Below the pieces are notes generated by a model. That model was not told where the DNA came from. It saw only the letters and a list, made by a program, of their open reading frames with translations, and did no database searches. A stretch of 64,000 bases of DNA from assembly GCF_050030965.1 (NCBI RefSeq), contig NZ_CP188297.1:1922001-1986000 (forward strand), in the 5' to 3' direction. This document shows positions 51,226 through 60,133 of the stretch, in pieces. The translations under genes and the position numbers were made by a program. Each line of letters begins with the position of its first letter. Position 1 is the first letter of the stretch. This stretch comes from Glutamicibacter sp002979865 (GTDB taxonomy: Bacteria > Actinomycetota > Actinomycetes > Actinomycetales > Micrococcaceae).

Positions 51226-51978
51226 ATGGCTCAGTATGATGTAGCAGATCGTTCGGCAGTAGTCACCGGCGCCGGTTCGGGCATCGGCCAGGCTATCGCC
51301 ATCCTCTTAGCCGCCAACGGAACCAAAGTGGTGGTCCAGGACCTCAATGCCGAGGCCGCGGGCGCTACCGTGGAAACCATCAAGGCCGCAGGCGGAGAAG
51401 CTGTAGCTGTTGCAGGAGATGCCAGCTCTTCGGCTGTCATCGACGAAACCATCAAGGCCGCCAACGCCATGGCTCCATTGAAGATCGGCGTCAACAACGC
51501 AGGCATCGGCGGCCGCGCCGCCAAGGTGGGCGAGCTGACCGACGAGGACTGGGACAAGGTCATCTCCGTGAACCTCAACGCCGTCTTCCGCGGAACCCGC
51601 GCCCAGGCCAACGCCATGAGCGAGAACGGGGGAGGGTCCATCGTGAACATGGCCTCGATCCTCGGCTCGGTGGGCTTCGCCGGCAGCTCCGCCTACGTTT
51701 CCACGAAGCATGCCGTGGTGGGCCTGAGCAAGACGGCCGCCGTGGAGTATGCCACCTCAGGGGTACGCGTGAACAGCGTGGCCCCGGGCTTCATCGACAC
51801 CCCGCTGCTGCAGCAGATGCCCAAGAAAGCCTATGACGCGCTGGTCGACAAGCACCCGATTGCCCGCTTGGGCAAGCCGGAAGAAGTGGCGGCGCTCGTG
51901 GCCTTCCTGGCCAGCGATGCCGCGTCCTTCGTGACCGGCAGCTACCACCTGGTCGACGGCGGCTACACCGCCGTATAG
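51226..51978 (+). CDS. SDR family oxidoreductase
   Basis: A 250-residue short-chain dehydrogenase with the complete classical set: TGAGSGIGQAIA, NNAGIGGRA, a serine in MASILGS, YVSTKHAV and the PGFIDTPLL loop, ending in SYHLVDGGYTAV. The cofactor preference is not obvious; D after the second beta strand (VVVQDLN) favours NAD. It follows the IclR gene and may be regulated by it. Substrate unknown. Confidence 0.9.
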   Translation: MAQYDVADRSAVVTGAGSGIGQAIAILLAANGTKVVVQDLNAEAAGATVETIKAAGGEAVAVAGDASSSAVIDETIKAANAMAPLKIGVNNAGIGGRAAKVGELTDEDWDKVISVNLNAVFRGTRAQANAMSENGGGSIVNMASILGSVGFAGSSAYVSTKHAVVGLSKTAAVEYATSGVRVNSVAPGFIDTPLLQQMPKKAYDALVDKHPIARLGKPEEVAALVAFLASDAASFVTGSYHLVDGGYTAV

Positions 51979-52189
51979 CCCGTCGGATCAAGCGGATGCG
52001 GTGCGGAGCTGTGCCGCATCCGCTGGTTTATTGCTCCTGGCGAGCCCGCGAATCCAAGCAATGAGCCTCAGGCGATTCCAATGCCTTGGAGCCGTTAGCC
52101 AGCTCATGTTTTTAGCCGAAACGGAATAAGTTGCTTGCGGAGGTAGTTACGCTGTGCAACTACAATTTCCAATTCAGGAGTCCCGCCCC

Positions 52190-53263
52190 ATGGATCTGTT
52201 TTCCCCTCTCGCCCTCGGCGACCTCAAGCTGTCCAACCGCCTGGTCATGGCACCGCTCACCCGCTCTCGCTCTGGCAAGGACGGCGTGCCCAACGCAGAT
52301 GTAGTCGAGTACTACCGCCAGCGCGCGTCCCTGGGCCTGATCGTCAGCGAGGGCACCTACCCGAGCTTTGCCGGCCAGGGCTTCGTCCGCCAGCCGGGCC
52401 TGGTCACAGAGGAGCAGATTGCCGGCTGGAAGAAGGTCACCGATGCGGTGCACGCCGAAGGCGGCCTCATCGTTGCCCAGATCATGCACGCCGGACGAGT
52501 CACCCACCCGGAAACCACCGGTGCAAACTACGTCGAGGCGCCAAGCGCCATAGCAGTTGAAGGCGAGTCACGCACCTACACCGGCAAGCACGCGTACCCG
52601 GTTCCGCATGCCCTGGCCACCGGAGAACTCCCAAGGATCATCGAAGAATTCGTCACCGCTTCGCGCAACGCCATCGCCGCCGGATTCGACGGCGTGGAGC
52701 TTCACGGGGCCAACGGCTACCTGCTGCACGAGTTCCTGGCGCCTTCGGCCAACAGCCGCAACGACAACTACGGTGGTTCCCCGGAGAACCGGGCCAGCTT
52801 TGTCATCGAAGTCGTGACCGCAGTAGCCAACGCCATTGGCGCTGGCAAGACCGGCCTGCGCATTTCGCCGGAACACAATGTCCAGGGTGCCGTGGAAAAC
52901 GATCGTGCGGATGTGCTGGCTACCTACACTGCGCTGGTCCAGGGCATCGCGCCACTGGGGCTGGCCAACCTGAGCATCCTGCACCATGACCCAGCCGGCG
53001 AGCTGGTCCAGTCGCTGCGCGAGGCATTTGGCGGACCGGTGCTGCTGAACACCGGCTTCGCGGAGATCACCACCTATGAGGAAGCCGCACGCGTGGCTTC
53101 CGAAGGCTGGGGCGAAGCGGTTGTCGTGGGACGCCCTGCGATTGCCAACCCGGATCTGGTGCGCCGCTGGAAGGAACAGCTGCCGCTGAATGAACCAGAT
53201 TTTGCGACCTTCTACACTGAAGGTCCAAAGGGCTACATCGACTACCCATTCTGGGAGAACTAG
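52190..53263 (+). CDS. Old Yellow Enzyme family alkene reductase (NemA-like)
   Basis: A 357-residue FMN-dependent alkene/xenobiotic reductase. Conserved parts are PLTRSRS, IMHAGRVTHPE, the substrate-binding pair in HGANGYLLHEFL, YGGSPENRASF and the FMN phosphate loop VVVGRPAIANPDL. Such enzymes reduce activated C=C bonds and nitro compounds with NADPH. The ATG at 52190 follows GGAG. A long perfect stem-loop ends the unit. It forms its own unit after the SDR. Confidence 0.92.
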   Translation: MDLFSPLALGDLKLSNRLVMAPLTRSRSGKDGVPNADVVEYYRQRASLGLIVSEGTYPSFAGQGFVRQPGLVTEEQIAGWKKVTDAVHAEGGLIVAQIMHAGRVTHPETTGANYVEAPSAIAVEGESRTYTGKHAYPVPHALATGELPRIIEEFVTASRNAIAAGFDGVELHGANGYLLHEFLAPSANSRNDNYGGSPENRASFVIEVVTAVANAIGAGKTGLRISPEHNVQGAVENDRADVLATYTALVQGIAPLGLANLSILHHDPAGELVQSLREAFGGPVLLNTGFAEITTYEEAARVASEGWGEAVVVGRPAIANPDLVRRWKEQLPLNEPDFATFYTEGPKGYIDYPFWEN

Positions 53264-53291
53264 CCTCTAAAACTTCTGACTTAGTTTAGAT

Positions 53292-53331
53292 GAAGCCACC
53301 GCTTCCGTTCGTAAACGGAAGCGGTGGCTTC
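53292..53331 (+). terminator. 18-bp perfect stem-loop after the reductase gene
   Basis: GAAGCCACCGCTTCCGTT (53292-53309) pairs fully with 53314-53331 over a 4-base loop. It lies 28 bp beyond the stop, without a strong T-run. It also protects the convergent hipA end. Confidence 0.8.
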
Positions 53332-53346
53332 TCCAGATCCAGCGAG

Positions 53347-54633
53347 CTACACGTCATGCTCTAGAAGAGTTTGAGTTGTCGCACAGAGATGTTCGACCTT
53401 TGGATAAAGCTTGCTCGGTAGTTCGCTGTTGCCTATGGCCTCGGATTCGTTTTCGAAAACTTCTGCCATGGCGATAGGCAGAGCGTACGTCATCGCACTC
53501 ACTGTCATCCGCAACCACTCTTCATCTATTTTTGCTTCACGAGCAAATCTTGACCAATGCTTTGATGAGACTCTCCCGAACTGTCGCTCGCCCCCGATGG
53601 ACATGGCGGCCTTCCGCAATCCATCGTTTTTCTTCGGAAAACCGTCGTTACTAACGTGTTCGTAGGGCAAGCCAGATGCGATGTCATAAAATGGCGCAAG
53701 CTGCACACGGCCATCAGGGAGATGGAGTATCGAGTAGTTCTTGCCGTGTGCGTCGGGAGCTCCCAAAAGGTAATTTCCTATTAGGCCTTCAATGAATTTT
53801 TGAACTTCAGTTTCAGGAGCACGAGCTTCTCGAAGGGTCTTAATGATCTTGAGTGCGCTGGGTCCTCGGTTCGACTCGTACTTGTTTGTAGGTAAGGTCG
53901 AAGTGGCCTGGCAGAAGTCTTCTTGATGGACCCGATAGACGTTGTTTCCCTCAATAAGCCGATCGTACCGTTTCACCACGATTGTCGATTGCCCGTCAAA
54001 CTGCGTGAAGTTGGTTTCGGCAACTTGTAATCCCATGCGTCCCAAAGTCTTCAGGCATAGGTGCTCATTGAGTGCTTGATCTCGAAAATCTTGGATGCCG
54101 GGCTTGAAAATGTGGGTTGTCGGTTCGCTGCCAGTGGCTTCATGCCATCCGTCCTGCCATCTCAAAGCGAATTTGCTTTGAGCTCCAGCTAGTGACCACC
54201 GTTCACGACCGACAGTCCACGATCCTTTCGGAGACGAAGATAAAACCCTGATGCGTTGACCGATTTCATTGTCGTTGCAAGCCACGAGTTCACCTGCGGA
54301 ACGCGTTAACTCGTCAATTTCATCCGGCCGTACGAACTGCACTGCTCCTGCACATTCAAACCCAATATGCTCAAGTAAGGCGAAGGGATTCTTTGCCGAA
54401 ATGCCAAAGTCATCAGCGAACGACTGGCGGACAGCTTCGCCTTCCGGAATTAGCCCCTCGATGAACGGATCAGTAATAGAGCGCTGGTAAGGGGTCTCTC
54501 GATAGGGCATTGCCAGGGATAATCTGGCTTGTCTAGAATCTTGTGGGACGAATTGAAATTTTCTGTTACCGGAATGATCTTGTTGAAGGATTCCGACAGG
54601 CTGCCCGTATAAAAAGGTCACGAGTTCTTTCAT
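53347..54633 (-). CDS. hipA: HipA family toxin (Ser/Thr kinase)
   Basis: A 428-residue type II toxin kinase. The N-terminal HipA subdomain (LYGQPVGILQQD, ITDPFIEGLIPEGEAVR) is followed by the P-loop-like SLAGAQSKFAL, the catalytic loop APDAHGKNYSIL (D-x-H-x-KN) and the metal-binding APFYDIASGLPY. HipA kinases phosphorylate aminoacyl-tRNA synthetases and stop growth. It is co-transcribed with hipB; the two overlap by four bases. All key residues are intact, so it should be active unless restrained by HipB. Confidence 0.92.
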   Translation of the reverse strand: MKELVTFLYGQPVGILQQDHSGNRKFQFVPQDSRQARLSLAMPYRETPYQRSITDPFIEGLIPEGEAVRQSFADDFGISAKNPFALLEHIGFECAGAVQFVRPDEIDELTRSAGELVACNDNEIGQRIRVLSSSPKGSWTVGRERWSLAGAQSKFALRWQDGWHEATGSEPTTHIFKPGIQDFRDQALNEHLCLKTLGRMGLQVAETNFTQFDGQSTIVVKRYDRLIEGNNVYRVHQEDFCQATSTLPTNKYESNRGPSALKIIKTLREARAPETEVQKFIEGLIGNYLLGAPDAHGKNYSILHLPDGRVQLAPFYDIASGLPYEHVSNDGFPKKNDGLRKAAMSIGGERQFGRVSSKHWSRFAREAKIDEEWLRMTVSAMTYALPIAMAEVFENESEAIGNSELPSKLYPKVEHLCATTQTLLEHDV

Positions 54634-55283
54634 CGCGGGCCCTGTTCGTTGTTCTCATCTTTATTGTCCGGTTCATTGCATTCGTCATTATCAAGAAGTG
54701 CTTGATCCTGCTCGCTTTCTACGTCGTTCGCGGTGCTTGAGTTGCGATCGAAAGTCGAAGCATCTGAACTAGGCAACCCTTTTCTAAGGGACTGTTGCAA
54801 CGCCGATTGACCGAGATCGGAGGCGGCTAGGTTTCGGATGCCTGTTTGGTTGCGCAGTTCTTTGGCGAACTTTTGGAATGAGGATTCGCCGAGCCCCGAT
54901 GCGGCTAGTTTTCGGAAGGCCGATTGACCTATGTTCGAGGGTGCCAATCTTGGGAAAGAGGACTGATCCAAACTCGAGGCTTTTCTAATTGCTTCCGACG
55001 CGGCCGGAGAGATACGAGCTATCGAATGGTAGCGGTCTTCATCTGATGACTCGATTTCGGGTTCAGCATTGAAAGAAAGATTTATTGATATCCCGAGTGC
55101 TTCAAAGGTATCTAACACCTTGCCGAGTTCAGCTCTCGTGCGTACACCCTGCTCCAGGCCTATAAGCCATTTGCGCGAAACGCCTGCGCGGTCGGCTAGG
55201 GCTTCTTGAGTGAGGCCGAGTTTCATCCGGGCATCATGCACGAATGCTCCGAGTTCCTTTTGGGTCGAAACGTCGCGATTCAT
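54630..55283 (-). CDS. hipB: HipB-like antitoxin with 13-residue repeats
   Basis: A 217-residue antitoxin, much longer than HipB of E. coli. Residues 11-65 are a Cro/C1-type helix-turn-helix (ARMKLGLTQEALADRAGVSR, then WLIGLEQGVRT). A linker follows, then five contiguous degenerate 13-residue repeats (103-167) and an acidic, asparagine/glutamate-rich tail. AGGAGG sits just before the ATG. The gene lies behind an array of five operator-like sites. The repeats may bind HipA or drive oligomerisation on the array; that is inference. The gene order and overlap match hipBA. Confidence 0.88.
   Translation of the reverse strand: MNRDVSTQKELGAFVHDARMKLGLTQEALADRAGVSRKWLIGLEQGVRTRAELGKVLDTFEALGISINLSFNAEPEIESSDEDRYHSIARISPAASEAIRKASSLDQSSFPRLAPSNIGQSAFRKLAASGLGESSFQKFAKELRNQTGIRNLAASDLGQSALQQSLRKGLPSSDASTFDRNSSTANDVESEQDQALLDNDECNEPDNKDENNEQGPR
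54783..54977 (-). repeat. five 39-bp repeats encoding 13-residue units in hipB
   Basis: The units follow without a gap. Consensus is S-x-L-G-Q-S-x-F-x-K-L-A-A; examples are SNIGQSAFRKLAA and SGLGESSFQKFAK. The second and fifth are the most alike. The repeats are protein-level, with third-base drift in DNA. Confidence 0.8.
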
Positions 55284-55296
55284 GAAACCTCCTGTT

Positions 55297-55416
55297 GTGC
55301 ACGTATATACACATTATTATAAGTGAACGTACGTGCACAATCAAGAAGGTGAATATACGTACACTTTTACGAAAGTATACGTTTGTTCACATTGATTAAT
55401 GTGAATGAACGTGCGC
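55297..55416. promoter_or_regulatory. five 16-bp operator-like sites at 26-bp intervals
   Basis: Sites at 55297, 55323, 55349, 55375 and 55401, each 16 bp: GTGCACGTATATACAC, GTGAACGTACGTGCAC, GTGAATATACGTACAC, GTATACGTTTGTTCAC and GTGAATGAACGTGCGC. Each is a partial palindrome of the form GTG-N10-CAC, except that the fourth starts GTA and the fifth ends CGC. The spacing is exactly 26 bp throughout. They lie upstream of hipB and probably bind it. Confidence 0.85.
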
Positions 55417-55956
55417 GTAGGCTTAGGTCACTGGGCAACAGGGAGGTTTCAATAGCGAAAGCTTTTGCGTCAAATCGCTCTTGATGAGCTTTTTCATTTG
55501 CGCAAAGTCCAGGTCATCACGATCGCCGAACTTCAGCACCGGAAAAGAGTATGAGGATTTTCGGCAGTCAGAAGTGCTCTTGGTACCTCAAAATAGGGGA
55601 GCTGAACGCAGGCCAGGCGTAAAGGGAGCCGGCTATGGGTCCCTCCAAAGCGATGGTATGAATTCCCCTTACTATCACTTTCTTAGAAAATGATAGTAAG
55701 GATCCGTGTTGCTATCACTATCCGCTTGGTGGTTCGTGGTGGCGACGTAACCAGTCGAGGAGCAGCACGTGGAAAAAGGAGCGGATCAACGATCCCGTCC
55801 GGCACCATTGTCAGGGGCGACTGAACGCTTTGTTCGATGAACGTCCGGCTTTCCAGACCGTATTACCGTAACCGGTACAAGTCCGGTTGGGCCCCGCCGC
55901 ATCGAGGCGTAGCACAAACACCTCGAGGAGCGAGATGGGCAGACCGCAGAAGATTC
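55417..55956. other. gene-free region with an 11-bp hairpin
   Basis: About 540 bp without a supported gene. CCTTACTATCA (55667-55677) pairs with TGATAGTAAGG (55691-55701). Some of the sequence near 55730-55930 looks like degenerate coding DNA, but I could not name it. Confidence 0.4.
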
Positions 55957-56619
55957 CTATGAGCCCATCAGGGTTTCGGCGGCAATGCGCATATGCTCGG
56001 AGATTTCCGCGCTGACCGCGGCCCTGTCGCCAGCTTCGATGGTGTCCACCAGCTTGAAATGCCGTGCGACATCCATATTGCGCACCCCGCGTTCGTAGCC
56101 GCCGAACATGATGGACATGCGGATGGAGCCCTCAAGCTGCTCCCAGGCATGCAGCAAGGTGTCATTCTCAGACAGCCGGCACAGAGTGCGGTGGAACTCG
56201 AGATCCGCTTCGATCCGCTCCTCGATTTCATGGCCCTCGAGTTGCTCCATGGTGCTGACCGCGGAGCGCAGTTGCGCGAGAGCGTCTGAAAGGTCTTCGC
56301 GCTGCAGCAACGTCGTTGCCGCCAGGGTTTCCAGCGAGGCACGCACCGCGAAGATGTCCTGGATTTCCTTGTTGTCCAGGTGGCGAACTGACAACCGGCC
56401 GCGTTCGCCTGCGGAGACCAGGCCTTCCTGCTCCAGCTGGCGCAAGGCTTCGCGCAAGGTGCCGCGGCTGATCTGCATGGAGGCAGACAGCTCTGTTTCC
56501 ACCAGATGGGTGCCTTGCTCCAGTTCACCGGTCGTGATGGCGCGGCGCAGGGCGATCAGAGCCTGCTCGCGCAGGCTCTTTTTCCGAAGCCCCACCAAGG
56601 AAGAATCGGCCATAGCCAT
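55957..56619 (-). CDS. FCD-type GntR family transcriptional regulator
   Basis: A 220-residue regulator. The winged helix includes LREQALIALRRAITTGELEQ, TELSASMQISRGTLREALR and LEQEGLV; the FCD domain holds RASLETLAATTLL, DLEFHRTLCRLS and HFKLVDTIEAGDRAA with the metal-type histidines. It starts at ATG 56619 with GAGGGG upstream. A likely operator (GTTGATTGTTAAC) lies in its own promoter, and near-identical palindromes occupy the promoters of the MFS and SDR genes at 60 kb. It therefore probably controls the whole transketolase-transport set. Confidence 0.9.
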   Translation of the reverse strand: MAMADSSLVGLRKKSLREQALIALRRAITTGELEQGTHLVETELSASMQISRGTLREALRQLEQEGLVSAGERGRLSVRHLDNKEIQDIFAVRASLETLAATTLLQREDLSDALAQLRSAVSTMEQLEGHEIEERIEADLEFHRTLCRLSENDTLLHAWEQLEGSIRMSIMFGGYERGVRNMDVARHFKLVDTIEAGDRAAVSAEISEHMRIAAETLMGS

Positions 56620-56648
56620 AAAGCGCCCCTCAATCTTGGAGATCAACT

Positions 56649-56661
56649 GTTGATTGTTAAC
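56649..56661. promoter_or_regulatory. GntR operator (autoregulation)
   Basis: GTTGATTGTTAAC, two changes from the 13-bp palindrome GTTGAC-N-GTCAAC found twice near 60.1 kb. Located 30 bp upstream of the regulator's start. Confidence 0.55.
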
Positions 56662-56743
56662 TGTTGATTTTAGCGCCTTTGGCGGGTGCGTCGAGAGCAA
56701 CGCACCCGCCAAAGGCGATCGTTCTGGTGGATTACCCGGCGAG

Positions 56744-57736
56744 CTAGCCGAGTTCGGAGAGGACCTTGGACACAATCGCGCTGATCGACAACCCATAGCG
56801 GTCATGGAGTGTTGGCAATGCGCCCGCATCCAAGAATTCATCGGGCAGGCCGATGGGAACGACCTTAGAGGAAACACCGCCGCGGATCATGGTGGAAGCC
56901 AGAGTTTCGAACAACCCGCCGATGACCGAGTGGTTTTCCAGCGTGACTACCAGGCGGTCCCCGGCCACCTCCTTCAGAACTGTTTCCGAGTCGAAGGGCT
57001 TGATGGTGGGGGAGTGGACCACGGAAACGTCCACGTTGTGCTTGGCCAGTTCCTTCGCGGCATCCAGTGCGCGCATGGTCATCAGGCCGCTGGAGACGAA
57101 GACGACGTCACGTCCACCGCGTAGTACTTTTGCCTTGCCCAATTCGAAGCTGTAGTCGTATTCATCCAGGACGGTAGGCACCTTGCCGCGCAGCAGGCGC
57201 AGGTAGGTTGGCCCTTCAGAAGCCGCTAGCTGCGGCACCGATTGCTCGATGTCCACCGAATCGCAGGGATCCACGATGGTCAGGTTCGGCATCCCGCGGA
57301 AGATGGCAATGTCCTCGGTGGCCTGGTGGCTCGGGCCATAGCCGGTGGTCAGCCCGGGCAGGCCGCCCACGATATTCACATTGAGGTTCGGCTCGGCGAT
57401 ATCCAGGCACAGGAAGTCATAGGCCCGCCGGGCCGCGAACACCGAATAGGTGGAAGCAAAGGGGATCATGCCGGTTTCGGCGAAGCCCGCGGCGGCCCCG
57501 AACAGCAGCTGCTCGGCCATGCCCATCTGGAAGAAGCGCTCGGGATGCTGCTGGGCGAAGATGTGCATATCCGTGTACTTGCCCAGATCGGCAGTCAGGC
57601 CCACGATGCGCGGATCCTGCTCGGCCGCCTTGGCCAGGGCATGGCCGAAAGGCGCTGGCGCGGTCTTCTGGCCGGGCTCCGCGAAGGAGGCAATCATGGC
57701 CGAGGTTTTCAGTCGTGGTTTAGCGGTGGCAGACAT
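56744..57736 (-). CDS. transketolase-like C-terminal subunit
   Basis: A 330-residue protein equal to the pyrimidine-binding and C-terminal domains of transketolase. GMAEQLLFGAAAGFAETG holds the catalytic glutamate, then AYDFLCLDIAEPN, YGPSHQATEDIAIFR and ENHSVIGGLFETLA. It starts directly after the stop of the N-terminal subunit gene. Split transketolases of this kind are usually not for the pentose phosphate pathway but for a dedicated sugar. The apulose transketolase of apiose degradation is one known example; the substrate here is unknown. Confidence 0.9.
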   Translation of the reverse strand: MSATAKPRLKTSAMIASFAEPGQKTAPAPFGHALAKAAEQDPRIVGLTADLGKYTDMHIFAQQHPERFFQMGMAEQLLFGAAAGFAETGMIPFASTYSVFAARRAYDFLCLDIAEPNLNVNIVGGLPGLTTGYGPSHQATEDIAIFRGMPNLTIVDPCDSVDIEQSVPQLAASEGPTYLRLLRGKVPTVLDEYDYSFELGKAKVLRGGRDVVFVSSGLMTMRALDAAKELAKHNVDVSVVHSPTIKPFDSETVLKEVAGDRLVVTLENHSVIGGLFETLASTMIRGGVSSKVVPIGLPDEFLDAGALPTLHDRYGLSISAIVSKVLSELG

Positions 57737-58621
57737 TTAGGAGTTGCTCCCTTCGAAGCCTTCGGTGAGTTGGTCGCGGCAGATCTGCCATTCGTTGTCT
57801 TCAATGCGCATGAAGTGGGCTTTCTCGCGGTTTTCCAGCAGCGGAACGCCGCGGCCTACCTTGGTGTCGCACAGGATGACCGAGGGGCGCGAGGCGAGGG
57901 CCGATTGGGCCGCGATGTTGTCGAAGGCCTGCAGCAGCGCTCGAGGGTCATTGCCGTTGATCCGCTGGGCGTACCAGCCGAAGGCCTCCCACTTTTCGGT
58001 GACCGGTTCGGTGCGCAGGACCCCGGCGGTCGCGCCATCGGCCTGCAGGGCATTGATGTCCACCATGGCCGTCAGCTGGCCCAGCTGGTGGTGGGCGGCA
58101 CCCATGGCCGCTTCCCATGTGGAGCCTTCATCCAGTTCGCCATCGGAGAGGAAATTGATCACCCGCTGGGTCCTGTTCTGGTGGCGCAGCCCCAGGGCCA
58201 TGCCCACCGCGATGGACAGGCCGTGGCCCAGCGAGCCGCCGGAGATTTCCATGCCCGGGGTGTAGGTGGACATCCCGGACATCGGAAGCCTCGAATCGTC
58301 CGACCCGTAGGTTTCCAGCTCTTCCACCGGGATGATGCCCGCTTCGGCCAATGCGGCATAGAAGCCGATGGCGTAGTGGCCGGTGGAAAGCAGGAAGCGG
58401 TCGCGGTCTTCCCAGCCCGGTTCTGCCGGACGGAAGTCCAGCTGGTCCGCGTAGACGGCCGCGAACATGTCCGCAGCGCCCAATGCTTGACCTACATATC
58501 CTTGGCCCTGCACCTCGCCCATGTTCAGCGAGTGGTGGCGGATGCGGTAGGCGGCGTCGCGGACCCTTTCGGTGCGCTGGCCCAAAGTCAGCGTCTGGTT
58601 GTCGGTGGCTGCAATTGCCAT
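57737..58621 (-). CDS. transketolase-like N-terminal subunit
   Basis: A 294-residue protein with the thiamine-diphosphate-binding half of transketolase: SGGSLGHGLSIAVGMALG, SDGELDEGSTWEAAMGA (the G-D-G-type motif, here S-D-G) and VDINALQADG. Early residues RYRIRHHSLNM-like ARYRIRHHSLN are the usual start of these split enzymes. AAAGGA precedes the ATG at 58621. The stop is followed at once by the next ATG. Works together with the 56744-57736 subunit. Confidence 0.9.
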   Translation of the reverse strand: MAIAATDNQTLTLGQRTERVRDAAYRIRHHSLNMGEVQGQGYVGQALGAADMFAAVYADQLDFRPAEPGWEDRDRFLLSTGHYAIGFYAALAEAGIIPVEELETYGSDDSRLPMSGMSTYTPGMEISGGSLGHGLSIAVGMALGLRHQNRTQRVINFLSDGELDEGSTWEAAMGAAHHQLGQLTAMVDINALQADGATAGVLRTEPVTEKWEAFGWYAQRINGNDPRALLQAFDNIAAQSALASRPSVILCDTKVGRGVPLLENREKAHFMRIEDNEWQICRDQLTEGFEGSNS

Positions 58622-58673
58622 GGGAAGTCCTTTCAGGAATTCAACGGGTCGGGGTTCGGGTTGGCTCACCGGG

Positions 58674-60011
58674 TCAGACGCAACTTGCCTGCGGATTCTC
58701 GGCGATGGCTTGGTCAGCAAGGTGGCGTTCGCGAGGGCCCCAGGTTTCCTTGGTCACCAGCGCCGCCCACAGGCCGATTAGCGCGTAGCCGATGAAGAGC
58801 GCGGCCGGGCCCATCCAGCCGAACTGCATGAAAAGCAAAGTGGTGATGAACGGGGTGAAACCGGAAACCATGGCCGAAATCTGGTAAGCCAGTGAGGCGC
58901 CGGAGGAGCGGGTCTTGGCCTGGAAGAGCTCCGGGAACCAGGCCCCCTGGGCACCTGCCATGGAGTTCTGGCAGATGGCATAGGAGATCACGATCGTGGC
59001 AATGATCATCAGGAACGAGCCGGTGTTGACCATGAGGAACATCGGAATGCCGAAGAGCGCGGCAAAGGCGCAAGCGAAGAGGTAGACGGTGCGACGTCCA
59101 ACGCGGTCGGTGAGCCGGCCCCAGCGGTAGGTCGCGTAGATGCCGATGGCCGAGGCGATGCTCAAGGCGGTCAGCGTCTGCCAGTTCGCGGCCAAGCCAG
59201 TGGTGTGCAGGTAGGAAATCATGTAGGTGATGGAGACCGCGTAGCCCGCGGTCTCGGCAATGCGAAGCCCGATGCCGCGCAGGATATTGCGCCAGTCGGT
59301 GCGAATGACATCCTTGATCGGCGACTTGACGATCTGCCCTGATTTCTTCACATCATCGAAGACCGGGGACTCCGGGACCTTCGAACGGATGACCAGTCCC
59401 ACGATCACCAGCAGCAGGCTGGCCAGGAACGGAACGCGCCATCCCCAGTCGCCAGGCAACTGCACGCTGACCAGGAACACCAGATTGGCCAGCAGCAGCC
59501 CTACCGGGAATCCGGACTGGACAATCCCGGTGAACCTGCCCTTTTGCTTCCATGGCGCGTGTTCGTAGGTCATCAGGATTGCCCCGCCCCATTCGGCGCC
59601 GAAGGCCAGGCCCTGGACAATGCGCACGAAGACCAGGAGCGCTGGAGCCAGCACGCCGACCTGCTCGTAGGTGGGCAGCACGCCGATGAAGAATGTGGCC
59701 AGGCCCATGACGATCAGCGAGGTGACGAGCACCGGCTTGCGCCCGATCTTGTCACCAAGATGGCCACCGATAATCCCGCCCAAGGGCCGGGCGGCGAAAC
59801 CTACGCCCAGGGTGGCGAAGGATGCAAGCGTTCCGGTGAGCGGGTCAGCGCCGGGGAAGAATGCGTGTCCGAAATACAGGGCGGCCGCGGTGCCGAAGCC
59901 GATGAAATCGTAGGTTTCAATGGTGGCTCCGACGCTGGAGCCTATCGCGACGCGCTTGGCGTCCTTGGTGCCGTGGATCGGGCCACGCATTTCTAGAGCT
60001 TCGCTGCTCAT
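58674..60011 (-). CDS. MFS transporter, MHS family
   Basis: A 445-residue transporter with about twelve helices: GSSVGATIETYDFIGFGTAA, FAARPLGGIIGGHLGDKIGR and FGAEWGGAILMTYEHAP are MHS-family marks. It starts at ATG 60011 with AAGGGAG upstream and is the first gene of the operon that continues with the split transketolase. It likely imports the sugar acid or polyol for that pathway. Expression is controlled by the palindromes at 60056-60133. Related to the MFS protein at 45725, but not close. Confidence 0.9.
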   Translation of the reverse strand: MSSEALEMRGPIHGTKDAKRVAIGSSVGATIETYDFIGFGTAAALYFGHAFFPGADPLTGTLASFATLGVGFAARPLGGIIGGHLGDKIGRKPVLVTSLIVMGLATFFIGVLPTYEQVGVLAPALLVFVRIVQGLAFGAEWGGAILMTYEHAPWKQKGRFTGIVQSGFPVGLLLANLVFLVSVQLPGDWGWRVPFLASLLLVIVGLVIRSKVPESPVFDDVKKSGQIVKSPIKDVIRTDWRNILRGIGLRIAETAGYAVSITYMISYLHTTGLAANWQTLTALSIASAIGIYATYRWGRLTDRVGRRTVYLFACAFAALFGIPMFLMVNTGSFLMIIATIVISYAICQNSMAGAQGAWFPELFQAKTRSSGASLAYQISAMVSGFTPFITTLLFMQFGWMGPAALFIGYALIGLWAALVTKETWGPRERHLADQAIAENPQASCV

Positions 60012-60055
60012 GAGTGGCTCCCTTCGTGAGTTGTGGGATGCGGGCAATTTTCATT

Positions 60056-60133
60056 GTTGACAGTCAACACTAATAGAAGTGTGAGCGACGGCACAAGTTC
60101 TGTCAAGAGAAAATTTAACAGTTGACTGTCAAC
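60056..60133. promoter_or_regulatory. two GntR operators between MFS and SDR genes
   Basis: GTTGACAGTCAAC (60056-60068) and GTTGACTGTCAAC (60121-60133) are perfect palindromes, 65 bp centre to centre. The second overlaps a -35-like TTGACT (60122-60127) pointing to the SDR gene. One site serves each divergent promoter. Confidence 0.75.

Noticed and set aside
55297..55416. Reading the 26-bp array as a CRISPR or plasmid origin
   Set aside because: Units are palindromic, with 10-bp gaps and variable bases, no Cas or Rep gene; position before hipB favours operators.
57242..58795. 517-codon plus-strand frame opposite the split transketolase
   Set aside because: Antisense shadow of two genes with clear motifs.
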